Shown here piece after piece: positions 43,523 through 56,037 of a stretch of DNA of 64,000 nt. Positions within the stretch are counted from its first letter, which is position 1; each line of letters opens with the position of its first letter. The notes beneath the pieces are model-generated. The model searched no databases. It saw only the letters and a program-made list of their open reading frames with translations, and was not told the DNA's origin. The position numbers and the translations under genes were made by a program. This stretch comes from Pisolithus tinctorius (taxonomy: Eukaryota; Basidiomycota; Agaricomycetes; Boletales; Pisolithaceae), in assembly GCA_024663395.1 (NCBI GenBank), contig JANFAH010000001.1:6262001-6326000 (forward strand), written 5' to 3'.

Positions 43523-44274
43523 GCTAGCTGCTGTGGAGATCTTGAAGGAGAGGAGTATTGTGGTGGTGGTGGTGGTTGGGTGACTGAAGGACGAATATAA
43601 GCGCGTCTGGCCAAATGAAACTTCGGCCCCCCCACTAGTTGAGTTAGGTCGAGATTGAGGAGTGCGGTTGATACGGCGACGGGGTGTACTTATGGGATTT
43701 GAGTGATCTAATCCGATTTGACAATATTAGGAAACCCGTGACACACAGCTCCTCCCCGATTCTCCACCTCCTCTGTCGCCGGAGCTGCTCGGCTTGCAAG
43801 TCTCTGCTCGGCCTTGTCCTGTCTTTCTCCGCGCATGTCCTCCTCGGCGTTATCCTCAGCTTCACCCTGGAGACCGTCTCGAGACTCGAATTATGAAATA
43901 CCATCCCACATGCTCGGTAATATTGGCCCTGACGGGCAAAGTCGAGCCCGAGAGGTCTATCGGAAGGTGCATACTACATGACAAACAACTTAGCGCTGGT
44001 CCGTGCATATGTTCCTCGTTGTTCCTTTGTTTAATTGCCAACTTGACGCTGCCGCGTTGCGCGGCAGCCAAAGACCCTAGTGTACCTGAATCGAAGGCGT
44101 CATTATCTTGAATCGTTTATGTCGTTGCCAAACATCTAATCAAATAGCTAAGCATGACAGTCCAGTCCACAGATGGGGGGGCCATTCCAAGCATTATGTT
44201 ATGTAGATAAACACGAAAAGCACTTTGCAGAAAATAGCACATGACACTTCTTTCCTTCTAGTCAACCCCACTGA
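43523..44274. other. Intergenic, no recognisable gene
   Basis: Promoter side of the G-alpha gene (a GTGGTGGTGGTGGTTGG-like run near 43560) and the 3' flank of the desaturase gene. Nothing coding recognised. Confidence 0.5.
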
Positions 44275-46029
44275 TCATCCCAACAAACCCTCTCCATCTG
44301 ACATCGCCGCAGAACTGTAGCCACTGGCACCAATTTCATTGTACCGCGCCACTCGGAGCCGCTGACTCGGAGGGATCATCTTATCCTCCAAACCATGTGG
44401 TGCACCACCATGCAAAATCCCCACACGCTTCATAGCTAGTAACTATATATCCATCAATGAGCATGAGAAACTGCATCAATAAACAAGCGAGACGCTCACG
44501 TTATGCGCAGCATTGCTGTGGTCGTACACACCACCAAAGAAGGCCGTCGTAGCGTCTCTCCCGATGTTCTTCATAAGAAGGTGGCGTCCGCCGGGATGCT
44601 CATCCAAGAAGTCAGCCACATCATGAATAAAACCTGCAATGCAAATCAGAGGCCGAGTCTTGGCCTGAGTTTGATCTATAACCATTCATTAAATCGTGAA
44701 CGCAGCTCCGCCGTTTTCCGCTTGTTCACTTACAGCTTTCCCAACTAATTACTGGCAGGTGACTATTATCCGAGGGCCACGACAGCAGCTCCTGTGTCTC
44801 GCGGAGGCGCTTGAGCTGCATCGTCAGTTGGCCTTTGCGAACTTCGTTGTCAGGGAACGTCTGCAAAGGTGTGTCAATAAGGGAAAAAGATATGTACATG
44901 ACCAAGACCGTACCTTGAGATGGGTAGCGAGACCAACTTTTTTGCAGGCCCAGATAAACCACTTCGTCGGGTCATACTGATACCACTTGATCGCGTTCCG
45001 GTAGTCCATAGGGAATTGGTGGTGGAAGTTGTGGTAACCCTCGCCGATGGTAACAAGCGCCGTGACCAAATGGTCACGAGGAGTATGCTTGTCATCGAAA
45101 GGCGCCTCTCCAAGCCAGTGAGCAAGCGAATTGACGCAGAAAGTAGACTATGAAGGTCAGCCAACATTCCAATCCAAGAAGTCCAATCCATACTTACGTG
45201 GTGAACGAAGACAAGGCGCAAAAGACCCGCATACACGTACCCGCCTTTCCAGTCGCCCCATCCCAAACCAGCAACTACCGTAGGGAAAACAACTCCCATG
45301 ATGAACACCAACTTGAGGTAGTGACGGTGTTGCCATCGGACAATCTCATTCTTCGAGAGATCGCTGACGTCTGCAACGCCCGGCTTACGACGAGGTTTGA
45401 CAATCATCCAACCAATGTGGGACCACAAAAGACCCTTGTGGGCGTTGTACGGGTCGAGGTCCGTATCGGTGTATCGGTGGTGGGCACGGTGACCACGTGC
45501 CCACCACCTGATCGAGCCTTCAACGGCACCCGCGCCGGCGAGTGCGAGTGCATACTGAAGGGGGCGGGACGCGTTGTACGACCTATGGGCCCAAAGACGA
45601 TGGTACCCGGCAGTGATACCTGTTGCAAGCGTAAGCTCCCCGCTTTTTTTTCATGCTACTCTGAAAAATAATCTCACCCAGTCCAGTAATGTAGTAGTAC
45701 ACGACGGACCAAACGGCCGTCTCCCACCTGAGGTGTGTAAAGTAGGCACCAATGAAACCAAGTACGGGGGTGAAACCAAGGATGAATACATGGAGCCAGT
45801 TAAGCTCTTCCGTGAAGTTGTCCCATGTTACTGGGGGCAGCGACTTCTGGTTCTTCAACGTGTACGATACGTAGTTGTCAGGGATGTTAGCATCCGCTGG
45901 GACATGGTCTGGGTTGTCAATGAAATCGACTGCTACGTCCGCTTTCTTCTCTGCTGTCGTTGTCATAGAGTGGTCGTTACCGTTTGCCATGGCCTGTGGC
46001 GACAAGGAGGGTGCGCTGTCCGAAGACAT
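44275..46029 (-). CDS. OLE1: Delta-9 acyl-CoA desaturase with C-terminal cytochrome b5 domain
   Basis: The start at 46029 ([14 protein letters not shown]) is followed by the membrane part [17 protein letters not shown]. The three iron-binding His boxes are [26 protein letters not shown] and [27 protein letters not shown] forms another membrane pair. After [20 protein letters not shown] comes a cytochrome b5 domain with the haem motif [10 protein letters not shown] and YDHSNAAHN, ending ...SDGEGLLG at 44275. The fusion is the fungal OLE1 plan: the enzyme inserts the delta-9 double bond into palmitoyl- and stearoyl-CoA in the ER, taking electrons through its own b5 domain. About six exons, with phase-consistent GT-AG introns near 45,640, 45,150, 44,900, 44,710 and 44,480. 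No break was seen. Confidence 0.93.
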
Positions 46030-47327
46030 GCGGGCAGTGACGAGGAGAGAACGAGATGAAAAAAGTCAAAGCGTGAAAGGAAAACCTCAGGGTCCCCGAA
46101 ATTTATACAGGCGTGGATTCTTTGGGGTTGCCGGCTTGGTCCTTTATGTAAACCCAATTTCACCGGCACCAATTTGTTTTCCACCGAATCCACAGACACC
46201 GCAAAACACCCTTTCCATTGACAGTTGTGCTTGATCCCTGTACTGCCATTGGTACTGCGGTCGTTCCAAACGCGCCCGTAAGACACTCGGTATTTGCTTC
46301 TACTGCCAGCGGGACTAATTTCAATTTCTTGGGGCGGAAGTATTTCTACCTAGGGCATGACGCAAAGTTACTCACTAAAAATGTAGAAGTTTCACGAAAC
46401 TTCCTTTTATGTTCATCATGGTCGTAAGATTCCGGCTCAAGATTTCAAAATGACCACGTTCCGAATGCACAACTTGAAGGTCATGCCCAGAAGTATAAAA
46501 TTTGTGATTGTCAGCCCCCCAAAGGTAATGTGACTCCGACGGAGATTCCAAGCGAAGATATCTCAGTCTTACGATCTTGTGCCTGTCCTCATTGCACTCT
46601 CATCACTTGCGCCACTAGTTCATCTTCAACAACCCCATCCTCCCCAAACATCAATCCCACGCCCGATTACCAAGAGCACCCCAGCATAAGCTATTGTACT
46701 TTGCTCACAGGATATAGTCGTCGCTGGACTTGTATTGCGCGTGGATTGAACTAGCCAACCGAATTCTCCGTGTTCATCGGATCTAACTGTCTGAATCGCG
46801 ATGGTTCACTACGAACGTTAACGCAACGACAAAGATCAGGATCATGATCATCTGTCACGCTCGAGTAAGGCTTGATCAAAGCAGTGTGATTGTGCAGCCG
46901 GGTTTCCAAGCTACGCCCGCACGCTAGAGAAAGTTCATGCATCGCGGGAGTTCGGATGATGACTCCACAAATACGGGGAATGACAACGTTCAGCAGGCAT
47001 CTCAAACACACCATGCACACATGGGTGATACATTCAAATTTGCATAAACCCCGTGAACTCAGCTGCGTATGTGATGTCTGTACGGGGGGTCAATGGCAAG
47101 TATGCCACCCCATTGGAGTCGTAAGTCTTAAATGGAACCACTTTGCCAGATGGCTCCCCCAGAACCATCATCTTTGTAGGAACCCCTAACCCAATTGAAT
47201 AGATAAGTGAAACCAATAAAAGTACACGTTAGCCGTCCCACCACAAACAGCCCCGCCCCAACGAACGGATGTTCTCGTACCATAAAGAGAAAGCGCAATG
47301 CTTTTCTCATGGATACACACTTGCTGG
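46030..47327. other. Intergenic, no recognisable gene
   Basis: Contains the desaturase promoter region and the 3' flank of the PTEN-like gene. No convincing coding sequence. Confidence 0.45.
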
Positions 47328-49225
47328 TCAATCGGTGCACGAGGCTATTGAGATGTTCACGTCGACCAGTGACTTTCCCATCCCCATAGCAAAGTCAACC
47401 TCGGGACGCGTAAACACCACAACAGAAGATGCCGCCTCAGGGCAAATATGAAACGCCGGGATAAACCAGATCCAGCCGAGCGTTGCCTGGGGATCAGTGG
47501 TGAAAACTGTGTTGATTATCAAATGGAGGTGCGTAAATGAAGGACCCACCCGTCCCCAAAATATTTTGAGTCGTAATTCCCGGTTCGCGTGGACAATGAT
47601 TCCACCGCTATCATTCTCACACCCTATATTTGATGATGATGGGTGAATAACAGAATACGATAGAGAATCCAGAGATGACGCCAGGGGGGTACTGCCTTGC
47701 TGCGGATGATGGAAATCTTGGGAGAATACATCCGTCCAACCTTCGCCAGGCGATGAAATCAATGCAAAGCTAAATAGTCGTGCGCCCTGAACGACCGAGT
47801 CTGTGGGTCCCATCTTTGCCAACTGAGCGAACTCATACGCACCATACTCCCATCTCCAGACACTTCTACGGCTCCAGTAGACATGGTGGCGAATTTTCGT
47901 ATCATCTTCTCCCTATCCCATTTACCGTCCTCGAAAATACGTGGAGTTTCTGACGACTGACATGGTGACAGCTCCGCGAGCCGCCCCACCAGATCATCAT
48001 CGTAGCGCGCGAGCGACGCCCAGACGCAACCGCTCGAGGCCGCCTCGGAGCTTCGTACGTTGGTCGCCTGTTGTACCATGCTCACTGCCTGAATAAGACT
48101 AGGTTGTATACCCGACAATTCTCGCATTCGAACTACCACTCGTGTGATCCTAACCTTCCTGCAGTCGTATTTGCGTAGTTCCAGGCTTCCTTCCGGGCCG
48201 GATGACGTGCTCCCATCTGTGGCCAGGGATTGTGACCAGTAGCGTAGCCACCGTTGCTGACTCGGTATGCTCACGCCCCGTTTCTGTTTGTGTATCAGAA
48301 TCTGCTGGACAGCGGGCTTCATGCGACGTATAGTGTACAAGTCAAGGACTTGTTCGAACCTGTCTCTGGGGGACTCCGACACAGTGCGCACCATGATCCA
48401 GTCTCTTGACATATCACTCTGCTTCTGATGCCAACTATCGGTCATTGCCTGAACGGTCTTCACTTCCGCGTCTTCGAGTGTCGATGAGTTCGGCTCAAGG
48501 GTGTCACCGTCTCGGACGAGGTCGGCAACGCGGAGGGTACGTCGCGTGTCGAGTTCTGGTATTGCCGGTGATAACGAACACGCTAGAAGGTACGCACAAG
48601 CCATGGTACCAGAACGGCCTTTCCCAGCTGTTTTTGTTTACTATTAGTGGTTGGTGTCCCCGCAAATGAGGAGCTGGAACGAAATAGATACCTTTACAGT
48701 GTAACACCGCCACTCTGGCGTCTGAACCGGAGAGCCACGCGCCTATCTCTCTCGTTACCAACGACATGTATGGGAACGGTGGGACGCTGATATATGTATA
48801 CGTTCCACGAATCACGAACCAGACAAACTGCATGAGGAACGAAGAGTGACAAGTGACGCTGAGAGGACACAACTAACTGACTTGTGATCTGGGAAAGGGT
48901 ATCTGCTCACTCTACCGTCAAACACGCCCTCGTCGTATGAATTTTCTGAGATCGGGCAGAAGTTGAATACCCAGAAGTCTTGGCCGTGTCGCGCAGAGAG
49001 GAATCGCTGAACGTCAGCTCGACGATTGCGGTAGATACTTTCCAGTCCTGTCGCCGGAAAACCCATGACGATGATTTGCTTCGTCACGTAGACTAAATCT
49101 GAGCAAATTTCTCAGAAATGTATTCCGGTATGATTGCGGGCGGGCTGGGACTTACCGAGATCTGTTCCGAGCTCATCGTCTATAAGGCGTGCTTTACTGC
49201 CAGAGACCAGGCGTCTGATATACAT
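47328..49225 (-). CDS. PTEN-like phosphoinositide 3-phosphatase
   Basis: Starts at 49225 with MYIRRLVSGSKARLIDDELG, joined by an intron to DLVYVTKQIIVMGFPATGLE, the characteristic PTEN N terminus. YRNRRADVQRFLSARHG and VSRYPFPDH follow. The active site HCKAGKGRSG is split by an intron inside the Lys-Ala pair. The sequence continues GTMACAYLLACSLSP and a C2-like region to 47328 (FTRPEVDFAMGMGKSLVDVN). The catalytic Cys and Arg and the two Lys that favour PIP3 are present, so the expected reaction is PIP3 to PI(4,5)P2 at the membrane. The C-terminal half carries insertions relative to animal PTEN, and I am unsure of the splice near 47,820. It is divergent from the zinc-finger/TPR gene. Confidence 0.88.
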
Positions 49226-49397
49226 TGGCATCAACTACTTGGCTCTACGAAAAAGTACCCCTTTGGGGAAGAGAGACATGAGTAGCAGGCTGAAGCAGTT
49301 TGTACGTGATGCAAACCTTACCACTTACATAAGGTACTGTACTAGGGTGCTCTAAGCACTGCAGCGCTCACCCACCATCTTACACCGTAGCATTTAA

Positions 49398-50993
49398 TTG
49401 TCGAGCTCTTCATTGGCCGTAACGACTTTCCCAGTGTTGTTAGTCTGTGCCTTCTCTAGATGGACTTGGGTACGTCGATTGTCAAGAGAGAGTTTCCAAT
49501 TCCGACTCATCGCCCTACCAACCCAAGATCAAAGTGTCTGGAAGTTAAACATCCACCAATGCCATATCTGCCATAGGTTATTTTCAACTATCGGTGGTTT
49601 GGCTTCTCATAGGAAGGCCAAGAAACACCTCTTCGTGTGTTCAATATGTAACCAGGCATTCGTAACTTCAGAGCGACTCGAAGGACACAGATCGGATGCC
49701 CATTCCCGACCTGGGTCTTCGACCAGAGAGACGTGTAGCGGTCCTTTTGATTATCAGTGCAACGAACACTCCAGGTCCAGCTCCGACTTCAGCGACCACT
49801 TGAGTTCGTTTCATAAGTATCCATGCCCTAAATGCGGCGAGCGGTACCCGTCCTTCACGGAGTGGAAATGGCACCTTCAGGCCAAACACAATACACAATC
49901 TAACACCGCATCGGGGACCCATGACAGTGCTATGGTTCAACGTCTCTCTCTTATCTGCCGTGCGGATCGTCTCCATGAACAATTCAAAAGAGATGGTGCA
50001 GTGGATATCTTAGAAGAGACCATTACCCTTCGGCGAACTGTGCTAGACCTTACTCCCCTGGGACACCCAGCTCGCCGTCCGTATCTCATCAGCCTCGCGG
50101 ATAGTGTCTATGACTGGTTTAGAGAGAAGGGTGCAAAAGAGGTCTTGGACGAAGTGGTTACACTTTGGAGGAATGTATTGGGGCTTACTCCACCAGGAAA
50201 CCCAGATAGACGGTCAACTCTTGTCAATCTTGCTGATCGCCTTTACGAGCGATTCAGGAAAGAGGGTTCCATGGCGGATCTATCGGAGATTATCGCACTC
50301 CGACGAGTTGCATTAGTGGACATTCCAGTCAATGACCCAAACCGATGCGCTTGTCTCGTGAACCTTGCTGATTGCCTTTATGAAAAATTCAAGACTGGTC
50401 ATGCTATCGTGGATCTAGATGAAGCCATTACACTCTGGCGAGCTGCGTTAAAGATCATGCTATCAGGTCACCAGGAACGACCTTCAACTCTCATCAATCT
50501 CGCGGATGGCCTTTACGAGCGTTTCAGGTGGAAGGGTTCCATGGCGGATCTATCAGAGATTATCACACTCTGGCGAGCTGCATTGGCGGTTCTTCTAGCC
50601 GATGACCCAAATCGACGCTCCTATCTCATAAACCTTGCTGATTGCCTTTATGAAAAATTCAAGGCTGGCGGTGCTGTGGTGGATCTAGATTGCGCCATTA
50701 CATTTTGGCGAGCTGCATTAGAGCTCACGCCATCAGATCACCAGGAGCGACCTTCAACCCTCATCTATCTTGCTGATCGTCTTGAAGAACGGTTCCAGAA
50801 ATTCGGTTCTGCAGAAGACCTAGTAGATTCCATCAACTTTCGGCGAACTGCATCAGAACTCGCTTCACCGAGAAACCATGATTTTCCCTCCTCAGGACCC
50901 CTGACTATCCCTATGCAACCTGGACAAAAACCCTCAAAATGGGGGGCCACCCGGATTCCACGTCCAGACAGTCAGGGGGGGATAGCTGGCTGA
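49398..50993 (+). CDS. C2H2 zinc-finger / TPR-repeat fusion protein
   Basis: The frame is open from 49398 to 50993 (531 codons) but has no ATG before the fingers. The true start is probably in an upstream exon, or the first 20 kb-independent exon is missing; treat the 5' end as unknown. Residues 50-170 hold three regular C2H2 fingers (CHICHRLFSTIGGLASH, CSICNQAFVTSERLEGH, CPKCGERYPSFTEWKWH) and one degenerate finger between. Seven 45-residue helical repeats follow, of the pattern LxNLADxLYExF...DLxEAITLWRAALxLTP, the TPR type that ends mushroom NLR and CHAT proteins. Units 3-4 and 5-6 are near duplicates. No NACHT, CHAT or other effector part is present. DNA or RNA binding by the fingers and protein binding by the repeats are inferred. 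Confidence 0.75.
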   Translation: MSSSSLAVTTFPVLLVCAFSRWTWVRRLSRESFQFRLIALPTQDQSVWKLNIHQCHICHRLFSTIGGLASHRKAKKHLFVCSICNQAFVTSERLEGHRSDAHSRPGSSTRETCSGPFDYQCNEHSRSSSDFSDHLSSFHKYPCPKCGERYPSFTEWKWHLQAKHNTQSNTASGTHDSAMVQRLSLICRADRLHEQFKRDGAVDILEETITLRRTVLDLTPLGHPARRPYLISLADSVYDWFREKGAKEVLDEVVTLWRNVLGLTPPGNPDRRSTLVNLADRLYERFRKEGSMADLSEIIALRRVALVDIPVNDPNRCACLVNLADCLYEKFKTGHAIVDLDEAITLWRAALKIMLSGHQERPSTLINLADGLYERFRWKGSMADLSEIITLWRAALAVLLADDPNRRSYLINLADCLYEKFKAGGAVVDLDCAITFWRAALELTPSDHQERPSTLIYLADRLEERFQKFGSAEDLVDSINFRRTASELASPRNHDFPSSGPLTIPMQPGQKPSKWGATRIPRPDSQGGIAG

Positions 50994-51939
50994 CCTCTGA
51001 TAACCCATGCATCTAATAAAATTCAGTGGTACTGTAGTCTAGTGATGTACGGTATGTGTATGTTGTCTGTGTATCCTCTGCTGATTACGGCTCGTTTTTT
51101 GATCCGTATGTTGATGATAGACATCAGTTCATGGACGGCACCGCTGACAAGGCATCCCAACCTCATTTATGTCGTTTGAAGTGGAATAAGTTAGACGTTG
51201 TCTCAAAATCCTTCCAAAGGCCTAACCCCCCTCCCCCCCGAGAGTGTACGGAAACTGTACAGTGTACTTACTAACTTACCATTCCCGAGGTTCCTCAATC
51301 ACAGGCTTATGTTACCCTGCATCGTACACCGGGTTGCAGATATCAAGCCAATACGAAAGAAACTTGGTCATTCGAGTTACGTGTATGAAATTCATGCCTC
51401 TAGCTTGAGGCGTCTCGAGCTTTCCCTGTCGGTCAAGTTGAAAGAGAGTTCAGACGCAAAGGTTCCATACGCTCTCATCCGTCCCTGGCACCCGAAATAC
51501 CTTGATACACTGGTGGAGGATGACATATGCGCCACGTGGGGTTTGTTAAATCAACTCGAACAACCATTCGATGCGCTTCTCTTGAGGTAGTTTCCCCACA
51601 GTGAGTATAAGAGAATCGCACCCACCTAATTGTACAATCACCGTTTGCATCGAGGATGTGGCTGACGTTGGAAATAGTAAACTCCAGACCTTGGAGATTG
51701 CATAGCTCTGTCGATCTCTGGTACTGAAAATGTTTCACCCATTGCCTAACTACGCTCTCACCAACTTGCCATTAGGTTGTCGTTACTTCGAATAGGTACA
51801 TAAAGAATCCCCATTATTAGCCTCACGAGACAAGAGGAGCATCGTACATGTAAAGTAGACAATATTTCTTAGTGGCATTACACCCCCTTACGTTGTGGGG
51901 AGAACACCGATCAGCGGACGCAACACGGAACCACTAACA
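50994..51939. other. DUF6534 array 3' flank, repeat block X copy 1
   Basis: About 51255-51800 is similar to 55390-55950 and, in part, 60905-61060 and 63880-64000 (for example CGCACC...TGTACAATCACC). The open frame in it (51198-51590) is disrupted in the other copies, so I do not call a gene. The block marks the 3' side of each DUF6534 unit. Confidence 0.55.
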
Positions 51940-53944
51940 TTACACGTCTCCCTCTCTTTGCAACGCCGTAGTCCTATCAAGTGCGGGATTGGGGGTAAGA
52001 TCGATAACAGCCATTTCGGGCATGTCAAGCTGCCTTGTTCTATCCTCTGAGTTCTCAGCATTCTGTGGAAGCTTCGGAAGGTTTGAGAAATGGACAGCGC
52101 TGAAGCGTATATCTGACGGGGCACCTGCAGCGCGGGATCGAAGGTGTTCTCGGGAGTTCAATGATGCTAGAAGTGAATTGGCATATACTAATCAAATAGT
52201 TAGCTTGGGGGGTTCGTCCGGGATGGGAGACTGACACTTTGCCATCACGAAACTCAATCCCAGTGACCAGGTGCTTTGGTCCTCAACGGTCTGAAAGATG
52301 TGAAAGAGCGACATGATTATAGTGCAACAAGTCATACGTACGACTAAGAGGTCTACAATAGCAACTAGTCTTCAGCGGAAAGTATGAATCAACTTATAGT
52401 CAGCAACCAAAGATGAATGAAACTTACGAGGACAGCAAACACCGGTTAACAGCATAGATAATAAGCGTGTTCAGAAGACGCTTTGTGCTAAAGCAGGGAT
52501 TGTTAGGGATGTACCACTGATACGGACTGGAGCCCACCTCGGGAATGCAGCGCCAGAACCACCACGATAGAAAAGTACGCAGAGTGACACCGTAATCAGA
52601 ACCTCAGCTAGTGCGATCATGGCAAAAGCGGGTGTCACCCTCGCAAACTGGGAACAGCGGGTGAGCCAGGTGCACCAGTTTCTCTCGTTATGGAACTACC
52701 TTAATCTGTGCAAGGATGCTGGCGCTGGGATTGACGAACCTATGCATAGATATCAGTATTTCTGTGAACATGATTGTACAGGTTGGATTACTCCTGTGCG
52801 GATGCATCTGCTTTTTGATCAGAATCGGACTCTCACGGTCGAAGAAAAGCACAAGCCTATGCCAAGACCTGTGAAGCGTCGTCAGAAATTCATCATGAGC
52901 AGTATAAAAAGACTCACCGGAGTGAGCGAGCACTAATAGTATCTATCATGTCACGTTGCTGGACGATATCTTTTCCCTCGCAGGTAAATCTACTCACAAT
53001 TGGAACGGTCACCAACCACTTCACCCGAGGGCGGCAAACTGGATGACATCAATAAAGTCTCAAGAGGTAGGTATAAAAGGACCTACGATGATATATTTGA
53101 CGCACGAAAAAACTAGTAACATTCCATTTAGAAACGTGCCATATCAAATGTTCACTTACCATTGAACCACAAAAATCAAGACTCCCTGTAATATAGCTAA
53201 ATTTGATAAATAGATTGGGGGTGAAAGGAACGCACATTCACCAGAGTCGACGCCTAAGTGGGAAAAATGTCCATAATCGGTGCCTGATAGAAAATTTGGT
53301 ACACGTACTGGTGATGACCTGCCATACCTCATCAACAGGAAGCAGTTTTGAAGTGGAGAGGAGCACGAACCAGACGATATACTCCAGACTTGTTGGCACA
53401 CCATAATTGGTTATCTGCGGTAGTTTGACCATGAGAATTACAAGGATTAGGCATGCCAGTTTTACCAGGTAATGATACAAGATATGGCACACTAATCCGC
53501 CATCAACCATGCGTTCACTTGTATGTAGATAATACTCACTGAACGAGACATGCAGAGTATCGAGAATCCTGACTTCCTGTGAGCAGATATGATGGGTGTT
53601 TAGAGATGGCCTAACTCACCATATGGCAGCGACCACAGACTTCATGGTCGAGGCGTCATCAGAGTAGTGCATGTAATATATGTAGGTCTATGTGGCCGGT
53701 AAGTCGAGCATCACCCTGAACATTCCATTTAAAACACCCCTGGAGAGTTGTTATGCCATAGAGCCTTGACACGGAAATAAGGACATGAGGGGGGGGAGAT
53801 GTGACAAGGTCAAGCAAAGCCGCACATACATGGCGGAAACCAAACCCCCGACGAGGGCCAAACCTATGTGAACAAATGAGTAGACAACTCTGTGATCGAC
53901 TGCAGAAAGTCTTCACCAAAGTCGTGCGGGATGTTCACTGACAT
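51940..53944 (-). CDS. DUF6534-type membrane protein, copy B
   Basis: Starts MSVNIPHDFG at 53944. Recognised exons: LALVGGLVSAM, LYGITTLQ, TYIYYMHYSDDASTMKSVVA, a variant of ILDTLHVSF, ITNYGVPTSLEYIVW, CRPRVKWLVTVPI, KRLLNTLIIYAVNRCLLS and YANSLLASLNSREHLRSRAA. The tail reads on intact to ...TTALQREGDV at 51940. The family has seven predicted membrane helices and no known function. Exons are joined by introns of about 50-60 bp, all GT-AG except the one after LYGITTLQ, where the expected donor position reads GGGTGT. If that intron is not removed the frame stops soon after. Copy C lies 2.1 kb further on in the same orientation. Confidence 0.7.
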
Positions 53945-56037
53945 ATCGTTTGGGTGACTTGTGTAAGGGCCCTGGTCGACGAATTTGCTAACGGATGTGG
54001 ATCGAGAGGGATCAAGAGTAGCAACAGCATATTGATCTGGTGCAATCCTGCCGTGTTTTTAAAGGACGAAGGCTGCATTCTCTAGTATAATCTGGGAAAC
54101 TTGCATCACCTCATGTAGCAAAGCCTCGTTACACAACGGATCGGCTGTGTTTCGCAAGGTTTGAGGTTGTACAACATTAATCGGATCCGTTTGCATTGGC
54201 TGACTACGTTACAGCGTAGCTCAGGTACAAACGTTAGGAGATACCATGTCAGGCTGCAGACAGAACAAGGGATTACGTAGAGAAAAGATGATGTAGGTTG
54301 GATGCAGGAGCATCACTAAGTGATACTTGCGGGTAAGCGTGGGGTGAAGGACGCTGCACCTGTGCCCCACCTATACCCACCTCATATCCGCCTCGCCAAA
54401 AAGATGCACCGTTCATGTCAGCAGTGGAAGACGGGAGAGAGGCTGCGCGGTTGCTTGGCGCTCATGTGTAACTCTTTGAAATCCAAATCAAGTGTAAGTG
54501 GATGCGCCACATACTATGATGTGTGGCGAAGCGCACGAGAGCGCTTGACTGAGCTACCGAGCGCCCACACTTCAGCTAGATTCCACATTCAATTGTCAAA
54601 TGTAGGTCTACAGACTCCGCAATACAGTTCCTTTCCGTAACCCCACATTAGTGTAACACAGGACTCCAAGGAGAAGCTACCAAGCGCCCACACTTCAGCT
54701 AGACTCCACGTTCAACTTTCAAACGTAGGTCTACAGACTCCGCAATACAGTTTCTTTCCGTAACCCCATATCAGTGTGACACAGGACTCCAAGACATGTT
54801 TCGGGTCCTGGAGAAGAGGTTCTCCATCCAGCGCTTCAGCTTTTGTTAAACCTACTACAAGAATACCACACGCAGTTAATTCCTTCCACGTATCAAGCCC
54901 AAGTCCCTCAGCGAGGCTAACTTCTTTGAATGTCTCTAAAATGACGGTTTGCAAGCTGTGGCCCGCACTGAATTCAAATCACATTCAACGTTTCGTGGTC
55001 CAAAACACCATCAACTATCCTCCTCACTTCCCCTCTCATTAATATCGCCGTGCGTGTTCTCGTTGGGACTTGCAACTGCAAGAACCCCTGCATGCACATA
55101 GACCACCTATTCAGCTATATCCGCCCATTTACCCGCGGACCATGGTATGATCCTGCCCCCTCTGACATCTTTCGGCAAGCTCTACTTGCCGGTGCTTTAT
55201 GTCTGCAGAGAACGCCCCGTGGGTCTCTTAGGTGAGATCATTTCACAGCCAGAAGATATTTTTGTACTGCACTGAAATCTGGGAAGCATCGCCTTTCCTT
55301 AGCTGTTTTCCTGCGTAGATCACACTGTATCAAACAATGACATGCCGCAATCGGCTCCGAGGAACGCGGCGATAAGCAATGACAATCCTCTCCAGAGTGC
55401 ACGGAAACCGCATAGTACACCTACTAACTTACCATCTCCGAGGTTCCTCAACCGCAGGTTCATATTGCCCTGCATCGTACACTGGGTTACAAGTGTTAAG
55501 TTAATACGGAAGGAGCCTGCCCGTTCGTGCTACTTGTACGAAATCCACGCACCCGGCTTCGGACCTGCCGAGCGTTCTCCCATCGGTCAAGCTGAAAGCG
55601 AGTTCAGACACAAATTTCCATACGTTCTCATTCTTCCCTGACACCCGTACTCCCTTGGTACACTGATAGATGATGACGATGTCACCCGTACCATGCGGGA
55701 CTTGTTAAATTCGCTCGAGCAACCACTCAATGCAGTTCTCTTGATGCGGTTGCCTCAATGAATATAAGAGGATCGCACCTGATTGTACAATCACCGCTTG
55801 CGTCGAGGACGTGGCTAACGTTGGAATAGTGAGCTTCGGACCTCGGAGATTATATCGCTCTGTCCTGTACCAATAATGTTTCACCCATAATAATTGCTTG
55901 ATGTCACACTCTTTAGGCTGCCGTTGTTTCGAACAAGTACATGATAAAGAATTCTCATTAGCTTTAGGAGACAAAAGGAGTATATGCATGTAGGTGTGGC
56001 AAAAAGACCGAGCAGCAGACGAATAGAACTACTAGAA
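53945..56037. other. DUF6534 array spacer with block X copy 2
   Basis: Holds the promoter side of copy B (TTTAAAGGACGAAGG at about 54059), a 123-bp tandem duplication (listed separately), a segment at about 55180-55230 similar to 60720-60775, and block X (55390-55950). A frame at 54712-54954 (minus, ILVVGLTKAEALDGEPLL) is not recognised and partly overlaps the duplication. Confidence 0.5.
54553..54798. repeat. Tandem duplication of a 123-bp unit
   Basis: 54553-54675 and 54676-54798 both run from GCTACC(G/A)AGCGCCCACAC to GGACTCCAAG, with roughly ten single-base differences. No function seen. Confidence 0.8.

Noticed and set aside
54712..54954. 80-codon minus-strand frame (WKELTACGILVVGL)
   Set aside because: Possibly an exon relic, but it overlaps a tandem duplication and has no partner exons that I can find.
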